A stretch of DNA of 64,000 nucleotides from Latrodectus hesperus (GCA_037975125.1 CM075860.1:21165589-21229588); one strand, 5' to 3'. Shown: positions 36,401-48,678, numbered from the stretch's first letter. Made by a program: numbers and translations. The notes: generated by a model not told the origin, from the letters alone.

Positions 36401-36689
36401 ATGTTAATCTGTATACATTTAACATTAAATTATTTTGAAGCTAAATGTATGGTAAATTAATTCTCCCACTGATATCAAAGTTTTGTTATAGTGTGCTTAT
36501 AAAAATTATTGGTTTTCTTAAGAATATTTTTTTTTATCCTATAAACTATAATTTCACTTTGTTACCATAAACAACTCTCTAGAGTTTGAATTAATTGTAA
36601 ATAACTTGTAAAAAATTGTTCCTTATTAAATACAAATATCATTAAATATTTATAATTTCTTTCATTATTAAGAAAAAATATTTCTATCT

Positions 36690-36960
36690 GAGGAAATTAG
36701 AGCAATTTTGTACTTTCATCTTCGAGGTGCTCTGGTTAAAGGTAAGAACACACAACTAAAGACTCTCTCTCTCTCTTTCTTTCTCTCTCTCTCTCTTTCT
36801 CACTCTCTATCCCTCTCTATCTTTCTTTCTTTCTCTATCTCTCCCTATCCCTCTCTCTCCCTCTCTCTCTTTCTCTCCCTATCTCTCTCTCTCTCTCTGA
36901 TATTCGCAAAGCCAAAGGTTAAGCGAGTTTGCTTGTCTAAGTGTCATAAGTAGCAACAAG
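36690..36960 (+). repeat. Interspersed fragment plus CT-rich microsatellite
   Basis: 'gtactttcatcttcgaggtg' and 'ctctggttaaa' match 40,652-40,690 and the reverse complement of about 1,165-1,200. A (CT)n/(CTTT)n tract follows at 36,763-36,900. In the 40.7-kb copy the same place holds only a few CT units, so this tract expanded here. The open frame across it encodes S/L repeats and is not a gene. Confidence 0.8.
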
Positions 36961-37074
36961 AACAGATAAAATTTTGAATAGAAATTCAGTAATCCAATAG
37001 GTAAGAAAACAGACAATTTTTCGTACACTTTTGATATTTAGGCAAACAATTTTTCTACAATTAAAAAATTGCTA

Positions 37075-37170
37075 CCGCAACGTCAAGACAAGCATGGTGA
37101 AAAAACAGAGTGTTAAAGCTCATTCATAAATGCATATTAATGTCCATTATATCTGTAAAGTGCCGGGACA
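37075..37170 (+). repeat. tRNA-like head 31, weak
   Basis: 'gacaagcatggtgaaaaaac' with 'gtgttaaagctcattc'. Position-conserved in the copies at 40,891 and 44,015, but the tRNA-like features are faint. Confidence 0.35.
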
Positions 37171-38070
37171 TTCTGAAACTTAATTATAAGAAACAAAATC
37201 TAAATTCTATGTTTCCTGCATGTAAAAATATTTAATTCCTATACAATATTTATTGAATTTAAAAATGAAGATTATTTTCTATCATAAACATAATTCAAAT
37301 AGGATTTAATGTTAACAAAATTACTATTTAAATATATTTTCTCAAATTATGGAGAAGAGATTTTGAATTAAAATTCCATCATTTTTCTAATGAAATAAGG
37401 AATAAATCGTGAAAAATCCTTGCTTTTAAAAATTTTTTATTCATCAAATCTGAAATAATTATTTATAGCATTATTTTACTAATACTGTTAATGTAATCAC
37501 ATATTTAGCAAAAACAATTTTGTTTTTTAAAGCACTTGGGGACGTGTCTTAAGTGAAGTGGAGGTTAAGTTCTGAATCTATCAACTATTCACTCAAAGCG
37601 CAGTACACAAAGTCTTTGCAGCTCTCTCCCGTATATTTAAATAACAGTGTTGATAAGTCAAACTCTTAATTCAGTTCCTAGATACGATCTGTTTTATGGC
37701 TCTTTTTTGACTCAACTAAATGTTTTATGTGAAAAGAATAATTTTCTTTCCTATTTTGATATGTTCCTGTGTTAATTTTGTACAATAAGTAAAAATAGAG
37801 ATTAAATTTAAAACTTCTTCTAAAATTTACAAATAACGAATAAAATTTCGCTAAGATTAAAAATTTGTTCTAGTCTATTAAAACAGAGATAAAATATTTT
37901 CTGATAATTTAATTTTTTCATTTATGTAAAAGAAGATATATACTCAAAAATTTACACGTTATCATTATTTTTTGCACCAAACGATAAATCAGCATTAAGA
38001 AGACAATTTTTCTCATCTTTTAGATTATATAGACAGTGTCAACTTTCTCTACTATTCAAAACCACCTAAC

Positions 38071-38210
38071 ATAGTGTTCTGAGTTGCTGTTTGGATGAGG
38101 TGCTGGTATTCACGCAGAGACGAAAACCTCTTAATGCAAGTGACTGTCTATGATGTCTTCGGATTCATCCCTCTGATACGTACTGACAATAAAGCAATTC
38201 TGAGGCAGTG
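38071..38210 (+). repeat. tRNA-like module 32
   Basis: Head 'gttgctgtttggatgaggtg' with 'cacgcagagacgaaaac' at the B-box place. Tail 'gactgtctatgatgtcttc', 'ctgatacgtactgacaataa' and 'ttctgaggcag'. Confidence 0.65.
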
Positions 38211-38589
38211 ATGTAACACTTGCCAACTTTTTGCCGCTTCTATTGAATGTTGAACTTTCAAGCGTTATACTTTTTAAAATCCTTCATTTTTAATTTTTAT
38301 TGAATTTAAATTTCATGTAAAATTTTTACTAAATTTACCGATTGCAAATTAATTATTATTAATATTAATAATTTTTACTTTCTCTTTAATTCCAATTATG
38401 TTTAAAAAATTCTATAATTCACTTTTAAGATAAAAACGAATAATACTGAAAATTATCTACACTAACAACTTCTTTCTTATTAGAAAAACTAATTTATAAT
38501 AATATTTTTTGATACAATAGATGTATTTCCGATATATTCTAAATGGATTTATGCATAAATATTAGAAATTAACTGCTCCTTTTTCAGAT

Positions 38590-38885
38590 GAAAAAAATGT
38601 ATCATGATTGGTTGGTTGATTATAGTATCATGAGAATGGGGAGATTAAGACATGGCCATGAGTATGCAGTACACAGCGCGTCATCTAATTGATGTTTTCA
38701 GAGTATAGGCTCTTTCTTAAGTCGACGGGGGTGGGAATTCCTTCAAGCTGAGCCAGAAATACTTGTATTGCAGGGGTTAGTCAAAATGTGATTTGAAGTT
38801 TGTGGAATATTATCGAACTTAATTCAGAGATGGTAGGTTCTGTTGCCATTTCTCTGGATCTTCATATCTCGATACTTACAAGTAC
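38590..38885. repeat. GC-richer inserted fragment, copy 1
   Basis: From 'cagatgaaaaaaatgtatca' to 'caagactttgtttgcg', with 'aagtcgacgggggtgggaat' in the middle. Richer in G+C than the flanks and duplicated at 42,440-42,780 as part of the 3.84-kb unit. Probably an old transposon fragment. The plus-strand frame at 38,800-38,994 is not similar to anything I know. Confidence 0.55.
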
Positions 38886-39192
38886 AAAGGCGAGTGTTAG
38901 TTCTATACAAGACTTTGTTTGCGTTTTATTAACATTAAATATGTCTGAATACATTAATATTAAATATTTTTATTTTTCCATTTTATTCAGATAAATTTTT
39001 AATCAAAAATACAGTTATTCATTTAAGTTTATAGAAGATGCATATTCAAAATTATTTTGATTTACCGTTTTTAATTCCTCATAATGAAGCTATCTATTTT
39101 GACAATCTTTTAATAATGTTGAAGTGGTCATATTTTGCTGAACAGTTTTCAACAATTTAAGAATTTTTAAGAACATTCTCAAATAGATTAAA

Positions 39193-39300
39193 ATGTTCTG
39201 GTGTTCAGATTGTCTGATTTTTCTGACGGATAAAGAAAGTGAATCACATTTCTACTCATGCTGGATTAGAAATGCAATATACATATCGGTGCCGTATTTA
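39193..39300 (+). repeat. tRNA-like module 33, head
   Basis: 'gattgtctgatttttctgac' and 'ggataaagaaagtga', then 'ctcatgctggattagaaatg' at the B-box place. No full tail. Confidence 0.5.
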
Positions 39301-39476
39301 TAGCTTTCATATCTGATAAGTAAGATAAGTTAAAAGAAAATTAATTCTCAAAGTTATATTAGTTTTAACTATATTTTTTCCCAAAACAGTAAATCAGTAT
39401 TTAAAAGCAATTTCCAAATACTTTTCATTTTTTTTATTAAATCAAACTTTTTAATTATTTTAACAAGCTGCCCAAT

Positions 39477-39625
39477 GCATCCTGACTAGCTTAATGGATA
39501 AGTAGTCTGACTCAAGTAGCTAGTTTCGCAGATGCGAAAGTGCCAATTGCAAGTCAATGTCTATGATGTATTCAAATCTTCGCTATTCTGAAGTATAATG
39601 ATAATAATCAAAATCTGAGACACTA
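39477..39625 (+). repeat. tRNA-like module 34
   Basis: A box tagcttaatgg at 39487 and B-box-like gatgcgaaagt at 39531, 44 nt apart. Complete tail 'gtcaatgtctatgatgtatt', 'attctgaagtataatgataa' and 'aaaatctgagacac'. Among the clearest type-1 copies. Confidence 0.8.
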
Positions 39626-40282
39626 ATATAATTTTTACCGAATTTAGCTTCGTATTATAGTTTTTAACTTTCCAATAATTTAATTAATTTTAAATTTTGA
39701 AAAATTCTTTAACTGATTTTTTGTAATATAAAATTTTAATGAATTTTAATTTTTAGAAACGTTTTTACTGGAAATATTGATTGCGAATTAAGCATATTTA
39801 AAATTTAAAAATAATTACTTTTTATCTCTTTCTGTAATTTTATAAATAAATTCAATATTTTTATATCTTGAAAATTAGCATTCTCAAAAAATATCTACAT
39901 TAAACTTTATTCTCAAACAGGACTTAAAAATTGAGAGTAATTTAAATAAATTCCTATGGATGTATTCAGACTTCGCAAACACTTTTTTGTGACTTATAAT
40001 TTATTTCCTTTTATATTATAGTTGCTTTCTCGCACGAGGTATCTGAAATTAGCCGCTACTTTTACAGATGATAAGCTGTTTTGTCAGTTTCCATGTCCAT
40101 GAGATATTTGAATACAACTTCCCTGATACGTAAGAAAAGTTTAAAAAAAATATGTAGATGAAAATTTTATTCTTTAATTATATTCTTTTAGCAAAAACAT
40201 AATATTTATAAAACAATATTTCAAATATTTTGATTATTTGTAAATGATATAAAGCTTTTCTACTTATTTAAGAACGATTTTC

Positions 40283-40360
40283 GTCGTACTCTTATTTGCT
40301 TGATTGATAAAGCGTCTAACTCTTACTTCTACTCACACTATTGAGAAATAGATAAATGCA
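40283..40360 (+). repeat. tRNA-like head 35
   Basis: 'tttgcttgattgataaagcg' then 'tctaactcttacttctactc'. The head is close to type 2. No tail. Confidence 0.5.
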
Positions 40361-40639
40361 GGTTTTTATCTATTTAAATTGATTTGAAACTAAATGATAA
40401 ATTAATATTCCCCCACGAATCAAAATTTTGCTATAGTGTGCATAATAAAATTATTTGATTTCCTTAGATTATTTTCATTATTTATCATACAAATTATAAT
40501 TTCACTTAGTTACCATAAACAACTCCCTACACGTTGAATTAATTGTAAATAACTTGTAAAAATTGTTCCTTATTATATACAATTATAGCATTAAATATTT
40601 AAATTTTCCCTCATTATTAATAAAAAAATTCTATCAGAG

Positions 40640-40760
40640 GAGCTTAAAGCAACGTTGTACTTTCATCTTCATGGTACTCTGGTTAAATTTAAGAAAAACT
40701 CAAAAATTCTCTCTCTGATATTCGCAAAGCCAACGCCTAAGTTAGTTTAACACGTCCAAA
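40640..40760 (+). repeat. Interspersed fragment, second plus-strand copy
   Basis: 'gtactttcatcttcatggta' and 'ctctggttaaa', then 'ctctctctgatattcgcaaa'. The same fragment as at 36,690 without the CT expansion. Confidence 0.6.
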
Positions 40761-40890
40761 TGTCGTACGTAACAACAAAAGCATAAAATTTTAAATAGAA
40801 ATTCGGTGATGAAAAAGGTAAGAGAAGAGGTAATATTTCATATATTTTTGATTATATACAGACAAACAAATCTTCTACTATTTAAAAAAC

Positions 40891-40990
40891 GATACCGCAA
40901 CAGTATGACTAGCATGGTGAATAAACAGTGTGTTAAAGCTCATTCTTAAATACATATAAGTGCCTTGTATATACTTAAAGTAGCGGGAAA
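40891..40990 (+). repeat. tRNA-like head 36, weak
   Basis: 'gactagcatggtgaataaac' and 'gtgttaaagctcattc'. Slightly better preserved than copy 31. Confidence 0.4.
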
Positions 40991-41901
40991 TTCTGAAAAT
41001 TAATTATAAGAAACCAAATGTAAATTTTTTTCTTTCCTGCATGTAAAAATATTTAATTCCTATACAATATTTATTAAATTTACAAATGAAAATTATTTTC
41101 TACCATAAACATAATTAAAATATGATTTAATGTTTAGAAATTACTATTTAAATCTATTTTCTCAAATTATGGATAAGAGATTTTGAATTAAAATTCCATT
41201 ATTTTACTAATGTAAGAAGGTATAAATCATGCAAAATCCTTGCTTTAAAATTTTTTTTATTCATCAAATCTGAAATAATTATTTATAGCATTATTTTACT
41301 AATACTGTTTATGTAATCATTTTAGCAAAAACAATTTTTTTAAAGCACTTGGGGACGTGTTTTAAGTGAAGTGGAGGTTAAGTTCTGAATCTATCAACTA
41401 TTCACTAAAAGCGCAGTACGCAAAGTCTTTGCAGCTCTCTCTCGTATATTTAAATAACAGTGTTGATAAATAAACTCTTAATTCAGTTCCTAGATACGAT
41501 CTGTTTCATGGCTCTTTTTTGACTCAACAAAATGTTTTTTGTGAAAAGAATAATTTTCTTTCCTATTTTGATATGTTCCTGTGTTAATTTTGTACAATAA
41601 GTAAAAATCGGCATCAAATAGGATAAAATAGGATAAATTTAAAACTTCTTCTAAAATTTATAAATAACGAATAAAATTACGCTAAGATTAAAAATTACTT
41701 CTAGTCTATTAAAACAGAGATAAAATATTTTCTGCTTTTTTAATTTTTTCATTTATATAAAAGAAGATTTATATTCAAAAATTTACAGGTTATCATTATT
41801 TCTTGCACCAAACGATAAATCAGCATTAACAAGACAATTTTTCTCATCTTTTAGATTATATAGACAGTGTTAACTTTCTCTACTATTCAAAACCACCTAA
41901 C

Positions 41902-42052
41902 ATAGTGTTCTGACTTGCTGTTTGGATGAGGTGCCGATATTCTGCTGGTATTCACGCAGAGACGAAAACCTCTTAATGCAAGTGACTGTCTATGATGTCT
42001 TCAGATTCATCTCTCTGATACGTAATGATAACAAAGCAATTCTAAGACAGTG
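41902..42052 (+). repeat. tRNA-like module 37
   Basis: Paralogue of module 32 with a short internal duplication in the head ('gtgccgatattctgctggta'). Tail 'gactgtctatgatgtcttc' and 'acgtaatgataacaaagc'. Confidence 0.65.
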
Positions 42053-42439
42053 ATGTAACACTTGTCAACTTTTTGCTGTTTATTTGAATGTTGAACTTTC
42101 AAGTGTTATACTTTTTAAAATCCTTTATTTTTAATTTTTACAGTAAAAAATTTTATTGAATTTAAATTTCTTGTGAAATTTTTACTAAATTTACCAATTG
42201 CAAATTAACTATTATTAATATTAATAATTTTTCTTTCTCTTTAATTCCAATTATGTTTAAAAAATTTCTATAACTCACTTTTCAGATAAAAACGAATAAT
42301 ACTGAAAATTATCTAGACTAACATCTTCTTTCTTATTAGAAAAACTAATTAATAATAATATTTTATTGATAAAATAAATGTATTTCCGAGGTATTCTAAA
42401 TGGATTTATGCATAAATTATTAGAAATTAACTGCTCCTT

Positions 42440-42780
42440 TTTCAGATGAAAAAATGTATCATGATTGGTTGGTTGATTATAGTATCATGAGAATGGGGAG
42501 ATTTTCACATGGCCATGAGAATGCAGAACACAGCGCGTCATCTAATTAAATTTTTCGGAGTATAGGCTCTTTCCTAAGTCGACGGGGGTGGGAATTCCCT
42601 CGAGCTGAGCCAAAAATACTTGTATTGCAAGGGTTAGTCAAAATGTGATTTGAAATTTGTGGAATATTATCGAACTTAATTCAGAGACGGTAGGTTCTGT
42701 TGCCAATTCTCTGGATCTTCATCTCCATACTTACAAGTACAGAGGAGAGTGTTAGTTCTATACAAGACTTTGTTTGCGTT
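42440..42780. repeat. GC-richer inserted fragment, copy 2
   Basis: Second copy of the patch at 38,590. 'aagtcgacgggggtgggaat' is identical, with scattered changes elsewhere. It dates the insertion before the 3.84-kb duplication. Confidence 0.55.
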
Positions 42781-43039
42781 TAATTAACATTAAATATGTC
42801 TGAATACTTAATATTAAATATTTTTATTTTTACATTTTATTCAGATAAATTTTTAATCAAAAATACAGTTATTCATTTAAGTTTATAGAAGATGCATATT
42901 CAAAATTATTTTGATTTACCGTTTTTAATTCCTCATAATGAAGCTATCTATTTTGACAATCTTTTAATAATGTTGAAGTGGTCATATTTTGCTGAACATT
43001 TTTCAACAATTTAAGAATTTTTAAGAACATTCTCAAATA

Positions 43040-43150
43040 GATTAAAATGTTCTGGTGTTCGGATTGTCTGATTTTTCTGACGGATAAAGAAAGTGAATCA
43101 CATTTCTACTCATGCTGGATTAGAAATGCAACATACATATCGGTGCTGTA
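43040..43150 (+). repeat. tRNA-like module 38, head
   Basis: Near-identical to module 33, as expected from the tandem duplication. Confidence 0.5.
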
Positions 43151-43329
43151 TTTAAAGCTTTCATATCTGATAAGTAGGAAAAGTTTAAAGAAAATTAATT
43201 CTCAAAGTTATATATTTAAACTATATTTTTTCACAAAACAGTAAATCAGTATTTAAAAGCAATTTCCAAATACTTTTCATTTTTTTTATTAAATCAAACT
43301 TTTTAATTATTTTAACAAGCTGCCCAATG

Positions 43330-43477
43330 CATCCTGACTAGCTTAATGGATAAGTAATCTGACCCAAGTAGCTTGTTTCGCAAATACGAAAGTGCCAATA
43401 GCAAGTCAATGTCTATGATGTATTCAAATCTTCGCTAGTCTGAAGTATAATGATAATGATCAAAATCTGAGACACTA
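43330..43477 (+). repeat. tRNA-like module 39
   Basis: Near-identical to module 34: A box tagcttaatgg, B-box-like aatacgaaagt, full tail 'aaaatctgagacac'. Confidence 0.8.
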
Positions 43478-44014
43478 ATATAATTTTTACTGAATTTAGC
43501 TTCTTATTATAGTTTTTAACTTTCCAATAATTTAATTAATTTTATATTTTGAAAAATTTTTATCTGAATTTTTGTAATATAAAATTTTAATTTTTAGAAA
43601 CGTTTTTACTGGAAATATTGATTGCGAATTAAGCATATTTAAAATTTTAAAAAAATTACTTTTTATCTCTTTCTGTAATTTTATTAATAAATTCAATATT
43701 TTTATATCGTGAAAATTAGCATTCTCAAAAAATATCTACATTAAACTTTATTCTCAAACAGGACTTAAAAATTGAGAGTAATTTAAATAATATCCTATGG
43801 ATGTATTCAGACTTCGCAAACACCTTTTATGTGACTTATAATTTATTTCCTTTTATATTATAGTTGTTTTCTCGCACGAGGTATCCAAATGTCGTACGTA
43901 ACAACAAAAGCATAAAATATTAAATAGAAATTCGGTAATGAAAATGTAAGAAAAGAGGTAATATTTCATACATTTTTTATTATATACAGACAAACAAATC
44001 TTCTACTATTAAAA

Positions 44015-44090
44015 AACGATATCCAACAGTATGACTAGCATGGTGAAAAAACAGTGTGAAAGCTCTTTCTTAAATACATATAAGTGCCTT
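44015..44090 (+). repeat. tRNA-like head 40, weak
   Basis: 'gactagcatggtgaaaaaac' and 'gtgtgaaagctc'. Third copy of the faint head seen at 37,075 and 40,891. Confidence 0.35.
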
Positions 44091-44204
44091 GTCAAGCTGT
44101 CTATTTTTTACAATCTTTTAAAAATGTTGAAGTGGTTATATTTTGCTAAATATATTTTTCAATCATTTAAGAATTATTAAGAACATTCTTAAATAGATTA
44201 AAAT

Positions 44205-44310
44205 GTTGTGGTGTTCAGATTGTCTGATTTTTCTAACAGATAAAGAAAATGAATCTCATTTCTACTCATGCAGGATTAGAAATACCACATCCATATCGGT
44301 GCCGAATTTA
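44205..44310 (+). repeat. tRNA-like module 41, head
   Basis: 'gattgtctgatttttctaac' and 'agataaagaaaatga', homologous to modules 33 and 38. Confidence 0.5.
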
Positions 44311-44488
44311 AAGCTTTCCTATCTGATAAGTAAGAAAAGTTAAAAGAAAATTAATTCTCAAAGTTATATTATTTAATTACATTTTTTCATAAAACAGGAA
44401 ATCAATATTTAAAAATTATTTTCAAATATTTTTCATTATTATTTTATTGAATCAAACTTTTTTATTCTTTTAACAAGCTTCCCAATGC

Positions 44489-44635
44489 ATCCTGACTAAC
44501 CTCATGGATAAATAGTCTGACTCAAATAGATTGTTTCGCAGATGCGAAAGTGCCAATTGCAAGTCAATGTCTATGATGTATTAAACGCATCAATATTCTG
44601 AAGAATAATAATAATAATTCAAATCTGAGACACTA
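44489..44635 (+). repeat. tRNA-like module 42
   Basis: Head 'ctaacctcatggataaatag', B-box-like gatgcgaaagt. Tail 'gtcaatgtctatgatgtatt', 'attctgaagaataataataa' and 'caaatctgagacac'. Confidence 0.75.
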
Positions 44636-45534
44636 ATGTATCTTTAGCCGACTTTTGATGCTAATTGTAATTTTGAATTTTTAATAAATTTTATTAATTT
44701 TATGCTTAAGAAAATTGTTTTCCTCTGGTTATTTGTGATACACAGTTTTACTGATTTGAATGAGAAGTAAAATTTTTACTAAAATAAACCAAATGCAAAA
44801 TTAACGTATATGTATATATAATTAACAGTAAACTCTTTTATTTTTAAATTTCATTCAGTTAATTTCATAAAGAAATTCCTTTTTTCTCTTCCGTTAAAAA
44901 TAGCATATTGATGAATTAACTACATAATTTTTTTTCTTCACACAGTACTTAACATAGAAAACTTTATGCTCGTAGAAAATTTTATAGTGAGTTTAGCTTG
45001 TCCTAGTGTCATAATTAACAACAACTGATAAAATCTTGAATAAAAATTCAGTAACGCAAAAGAAAAGAGAAGCGGCAATTTTTCTAACACTTTTGATTAT
45101 ACATAGGGAAAACAATATTTCCTGTTTATTTAGATATAATGAGAATAATTTTTCCAATATTTTACAATAATATGTCTTTTGCATTGAACTATTTAAAATA
45201 ATTAATAAATGATTTTATTATTTTTCCAAACGGTACACTGAAAAGTACTGGGCAACTTTTAGGTCAAAAGTACTAACCAATGTTTTGAATCAAAATAGTA
45301 TATTTTAGCAATGTGTCATACACATAAAAGGAAATGATTTCAAAAAATGATATAAGTTCAGATTTATAAGATTTATAGTAAACTATAAATATAATTTTAT
45401 TGTATTAGTGAAATAATTTTACAACTACTCATTTCAGATATGAAATTAACAATAATAAAACTATTTTTCAAATAATCTGCAAGGATTGTAATTTTTAAAT
45501 ATGGTATTCTACATTTTAAATTACCTTAAAATAC

Positions 45535-45690
45535 CGTTTCATTGGGTTGGTTAATAAAGTGTCTACTTATAACAGCAAATTCAGCTTGTACGAATACTTG
45601 GAGTACTTTCTAAAACAAACTTTTATCTGTAATGATTTTAATGTGCTGGCGTTTTATCAGGCAATATTGGTAACTCAAATCTGATACACA
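45535..45690 (+). repeat. tRNA-like module 43 (type 2)
   Basis: Head 'ttgggttggttaataaagtg', B-box-like cttgtacgaat. The tail is diverged ('ttatctgtaatgatttta', 'caaatctgatacac'). Upstream sequence is the type-2 form ('actcatttcagatatgaaat'). Confidence 0.65.
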
Positions 45691-46235
45691 AATTAAATTA
45701 CATTAAAGATTAAATAAGAAAATGTAAATTAACGTGACCATTTGAAATTTTCAATAATTTTATAAATATTTTTTCATATTTCATTTTAATTTACTAAATA
45801 AATGTATAAATGGAATATTTTTATTACATTAACTTATGCTTTAATCTATTTAAAGACAATTAAAATGTGATTTAATTTATATCAACTGTAATATTATATT
45901 TACGAATAAAAAAATTTAAATTAACGAGATATATATTCGGATTTTAAGTTTTAAATATTTTTATAAATATTTTTGTTTATATTTAAAATTACTAAATAAA
46001 TTTATCAAAGGAATATTTTTAAAGGATTAGCTTACGTTTTAATTTATTCGACGTAAATTAAAAATTTTTAAAGTGGTTTCCTAACATTAATTTCTAAGTA
46101 TGCAATATGTATATCAAAAAGTGCTAACTTGTGATATTGAAATATGTTTAATTCAAAATAAGCAATATTATCCTTTTTAATTATGTGCTGGTACTTTAAT
46201 TATTAAATATACATTTCTATATTTTAAAACATAAC

Positions 46236-46400
46236 CTGCCAGCATTTAGTTGGCTCAGTTGCATAAGTGACCCGTTGAAACCGATGTTTCTGATGGTATG
46301 AATGTATATATGACATGGTAAAGCCTATCAGTGTCAATGATGATATCACTACCTTCTGCGTTATGATGGTCTGATGATAACAAATCATAACACAGACGCA
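46236..46400 (+). repeat. tRNA-like module 44
   Basis: Head 'tagttggctcagttgcataa', tail 'ctatcagtgtcaatgatgat', 'gtctgatgataacaaatcat' and 'acagacgca'. Paralogue of module 26. Confidence 0.65.
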
Positions 46401-47164
46401 ATTTATTTTTTGTAGCAAGAAAAATTTTCTCATAAGTTAAAGGCTTTTAAATTTTTTAAAATAATTTAAAAATAATTGCCCGTGAGAGTTTTCTTTTTTG
46501 CTTTATCGATAAAGTGGTAGTTTATAAATGCTATGCTCGCAGTTTTGAAGCGTTTTCAATTTACTAATTCTTGAATTTTCCAATAATGTAATCAATGCAA
46601 ATTTCATCTTATTAAATTTTATCTGAGAAAAAAATTAAAATTACAATAAGGATTAAATTTAAAAAACTAATTTTTCAAGACCATGAAACATAACTGAACT
46701 TTTAAGTATTTTGTAAATATTTTTCATTATTTATTTGGATATAATGAAAAATATTTACATGAATATTTACTGAAATATTATTTGGATATATAAATGTTTT
46801 TAAATAGGATGTTTTTTGCATGAATCTATTAAATATAATTAACAAGTGATTTATTTATTTTTTGAAACTATACTTTGAAAATTGGCAATATTTTGGTCAA
46901 AAGTACTTACCAATTATTTGTATCAATATAGTTTTTTTTAGCAATCAGTTATACACATAAATGAAAATGATTTCAAAGAATGATATATGAACAGATTTAT
47001 TAGATTTATAGCAAATTATAAATATCTTTACGGTATTAGTGAAATAACTTTACAACTACTTATTTCATATGTGAAATAAACAATAATATATACCTCATTT
47101 TTATAATTATACTGCAGGGATTGCAATTTTTAAAAATGGGTTTCTGCATTATAAAATACCCCGA

Positions 47165-47310
47165 AAAATCTTTTGATTGGCTTGTTTGACAAAGTGACTA
47201 CTTATAACTGCGAATACTGGGAGGAATTTTTAAAAATTAACTTTTGTCTATAATGATTTTAATGTTCTGTGGTTTGATCAGGCAATATTGGTAAATCAAA
47301 TCTGAGACAC
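47165..47310 (+). repeat. tRNA-like module 45 (type 2)
   Basis: Head 'gattggcttgtttgacaaag', B box lost. Tail 'gtctataatgattttaatg' and 'caaatctgagacac'. Confidence 0.6.
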
Positions 47311-48146
47311 AAATTTAATTATTTTAAAGATTAAATTAGAAAATTTCAATTAACGTGACCGTTTCAAATTCTTAATAATTTTATAAATATTTTTCATGAT
47401 TCGTTTCAATTTACTGAATTAATTTGTGAATGGAATATTTTTTATTGCATTATCTTATGCTTTAATCTTTTTAACCGCAGTTGATAAAAAGAAAGAAAAA
47501 TTGGTAATTTATAAATACTATGCTTGCAGTTTTGAAGAATTTGCGACACATATAAATATGTACATATTTTTCCTAAATCACAATGTTATACATATTTAAT
47601 TTATATTTAATTATTGAATACATGTCAGTTTAAAGAAAAGATAATTTTTTGGAATCTGACAAATTTTATTAATTATTTTCAACAAATCAAAGAAAAAAAC
47701 TATCTATTTCAACTTTCTATATTCGTTAGGAAGATAAAAATTTAAGTAATTTAATCATTTTAAATGATCTATTAACCATTAATATTTTGTGTAAGTATTA
47801 CATAAAAGTTAGAAAATATAAATTAATTACATTTATCTAGATTTCTACATTCACGAATTGTGAAAAATTCAAAATTTATAAAGCCATCTAAGTGATGCAT
47901 ATTAGACACCAAAATTTCTTATTCTTTTACAAAATTGTTAAACGTACTACCAAATATTTAGAAGTTAAATACAGTCTATAGTAGAAAAACAGAAAAGTTC
48001 ATAAATATCATAATGTAAGTGAATCTAAATTCATTATTAATTTCAAATGAAAAATTCATTTCAGCTAAAGGAAATTACGAAAGATAACAAGTGGCTTGAA
48101 ATATTTCAACTGGAATTTGAATCTCATTTAAAAAAATGTCTTTGGG

Positions 48147-48297
48147 ATGAAGCCTTGTTGGCTTAATGGATAAGAGTGGATTTAAGACTGTTAAACCTTA
48201 CCTATGCGTACATTGTAACTTACAATTTCTGATACCTTGATGATGACCTGCACATGTACACTGATTACATGTGATTAAAAACTGATTCTGAAACAAT
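48147..48297 (+). repeat. tRNA-like module 46
   Basis: Head 'ttggcttaatggataagagt' (good A box). Tail 'accttgatgatgacctgcac', 'gattacatgtgattaaaaac' and 'tgattctgaaac'. Paralogue of module 27. Confidence 0.7.
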
Positions 48298-48364
48298 GCT
48301 TAAATTCCATTAAGAGATTTTTTTGTCACTGTTTACTAGAATATTTTGCACCAAAATAATGTTT

Positions 48365-48398
48365 TGCATGAGAATTGTAATAATGCAATTCTCATGCA
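48365..48398. repeat. Hairpin, 13-bp arms
   Basis: tgcatgagaattg, 8-nt loop, then caattctcatgca. Perfect arms. Confidence 0.85.
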
Positions 48399-48542
48399 TA
48401 TTGAAAATGATAATATTGGGAATAAAAAATCCACCTAACTAATCATAATGCAATATTTTTTTATACATTCTGATGATATAAATAAGCTTTTCCCCTTTAT
48501 ATGTGATGTGAAATCCAATAAAATGTTTTAGAAAGAAGGGCG

Positions 48543-48678
48543 TCCAGGCTTACGTAGCATAGTGGCTTAGCTATCTGACTCTCTCATTGTTGACGTTGCT
48601 TCCACGGGACAGTTGTTGTCTGTGATAATGCATATGATTTCTGAGCAATCGTGATTAAAATTGCACTCTAAGACACAT
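48543..48678 (+). repeat. tRNA-like module 47 (separate head subtype)
   Basis: Exact A box tagcatagtgg at 48555, then 'cttagctatctgactctctc'. The B box is unclear. Tail 'tctgtgataatgcatatgat', 'ttctgagcaatcgtgattaa' and 'ctctaagacacat'. It stands alone with no clear monomer around it. Confidence 0.65.

Larger units (their letters stand above)
37190..41020 (+). repeat. 3.84-kb tandem duplication, copy 1
   Basis: Begins near 'tttcctgcatgtaaaaatat'. Its first 2.85 kb (to about 40,045) is highly similar to 41,021-43,883, including the modules and the GC-richer patch at 38.6 kb. The last kilobase is only anciently related to 36,050-37,190. Confidence 0.8.
41021..43883 (+). repeat. 3.84-kb tandem duplication, copy 2 (truncated)
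   Basis: Closely follows 37,190-40,045 and ends at 'ttctcgcacgaggtatc', where the sequence jumps to material matching 40,757. Confidence 0.8.
43884..45000 (+). repeat. Rearranged third copy with two deletion joints
   Basis: 43,884-44,094 matches 40,757-40,966. Then 'agtgccttgt' jumps to 'caagctgtctattttttac', matching about 39,095. From there it follows the older unit (modules 41 and 42) to about 36.9-kb-like sequence near 44,990. Two internal deletions relative to copy 1 explain it. Confidence 0.65.
45205..46840 (+). repeat. 1.64-kb dimer, copy 1
   Basis: 'ggtcaaaagtacta' and 'agcaatgtgtcatacacata' mark the start and recur about 1,640 bp later. Contains modules 43 and 44. Confidence 0.7.
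46841..48310 (+). repeat. 1.64-kb dimer, copy 2, and duplicate of 33.7-34.8 kb
   Basis: The first part repeats copy 1 ('ggtcaaaagtactta', module 45). From about 47,510 it matches 33,720-34,840 without that copy's TA array and hairpins. Contains module 46. Confidence 0.7.

Noticed and set aside
36708..36953. 81-codon S/L-rich frame
   Set aside because: It runs through a CT-rich microsatellite that is absent in the paralogous copy at 40.7 kb.
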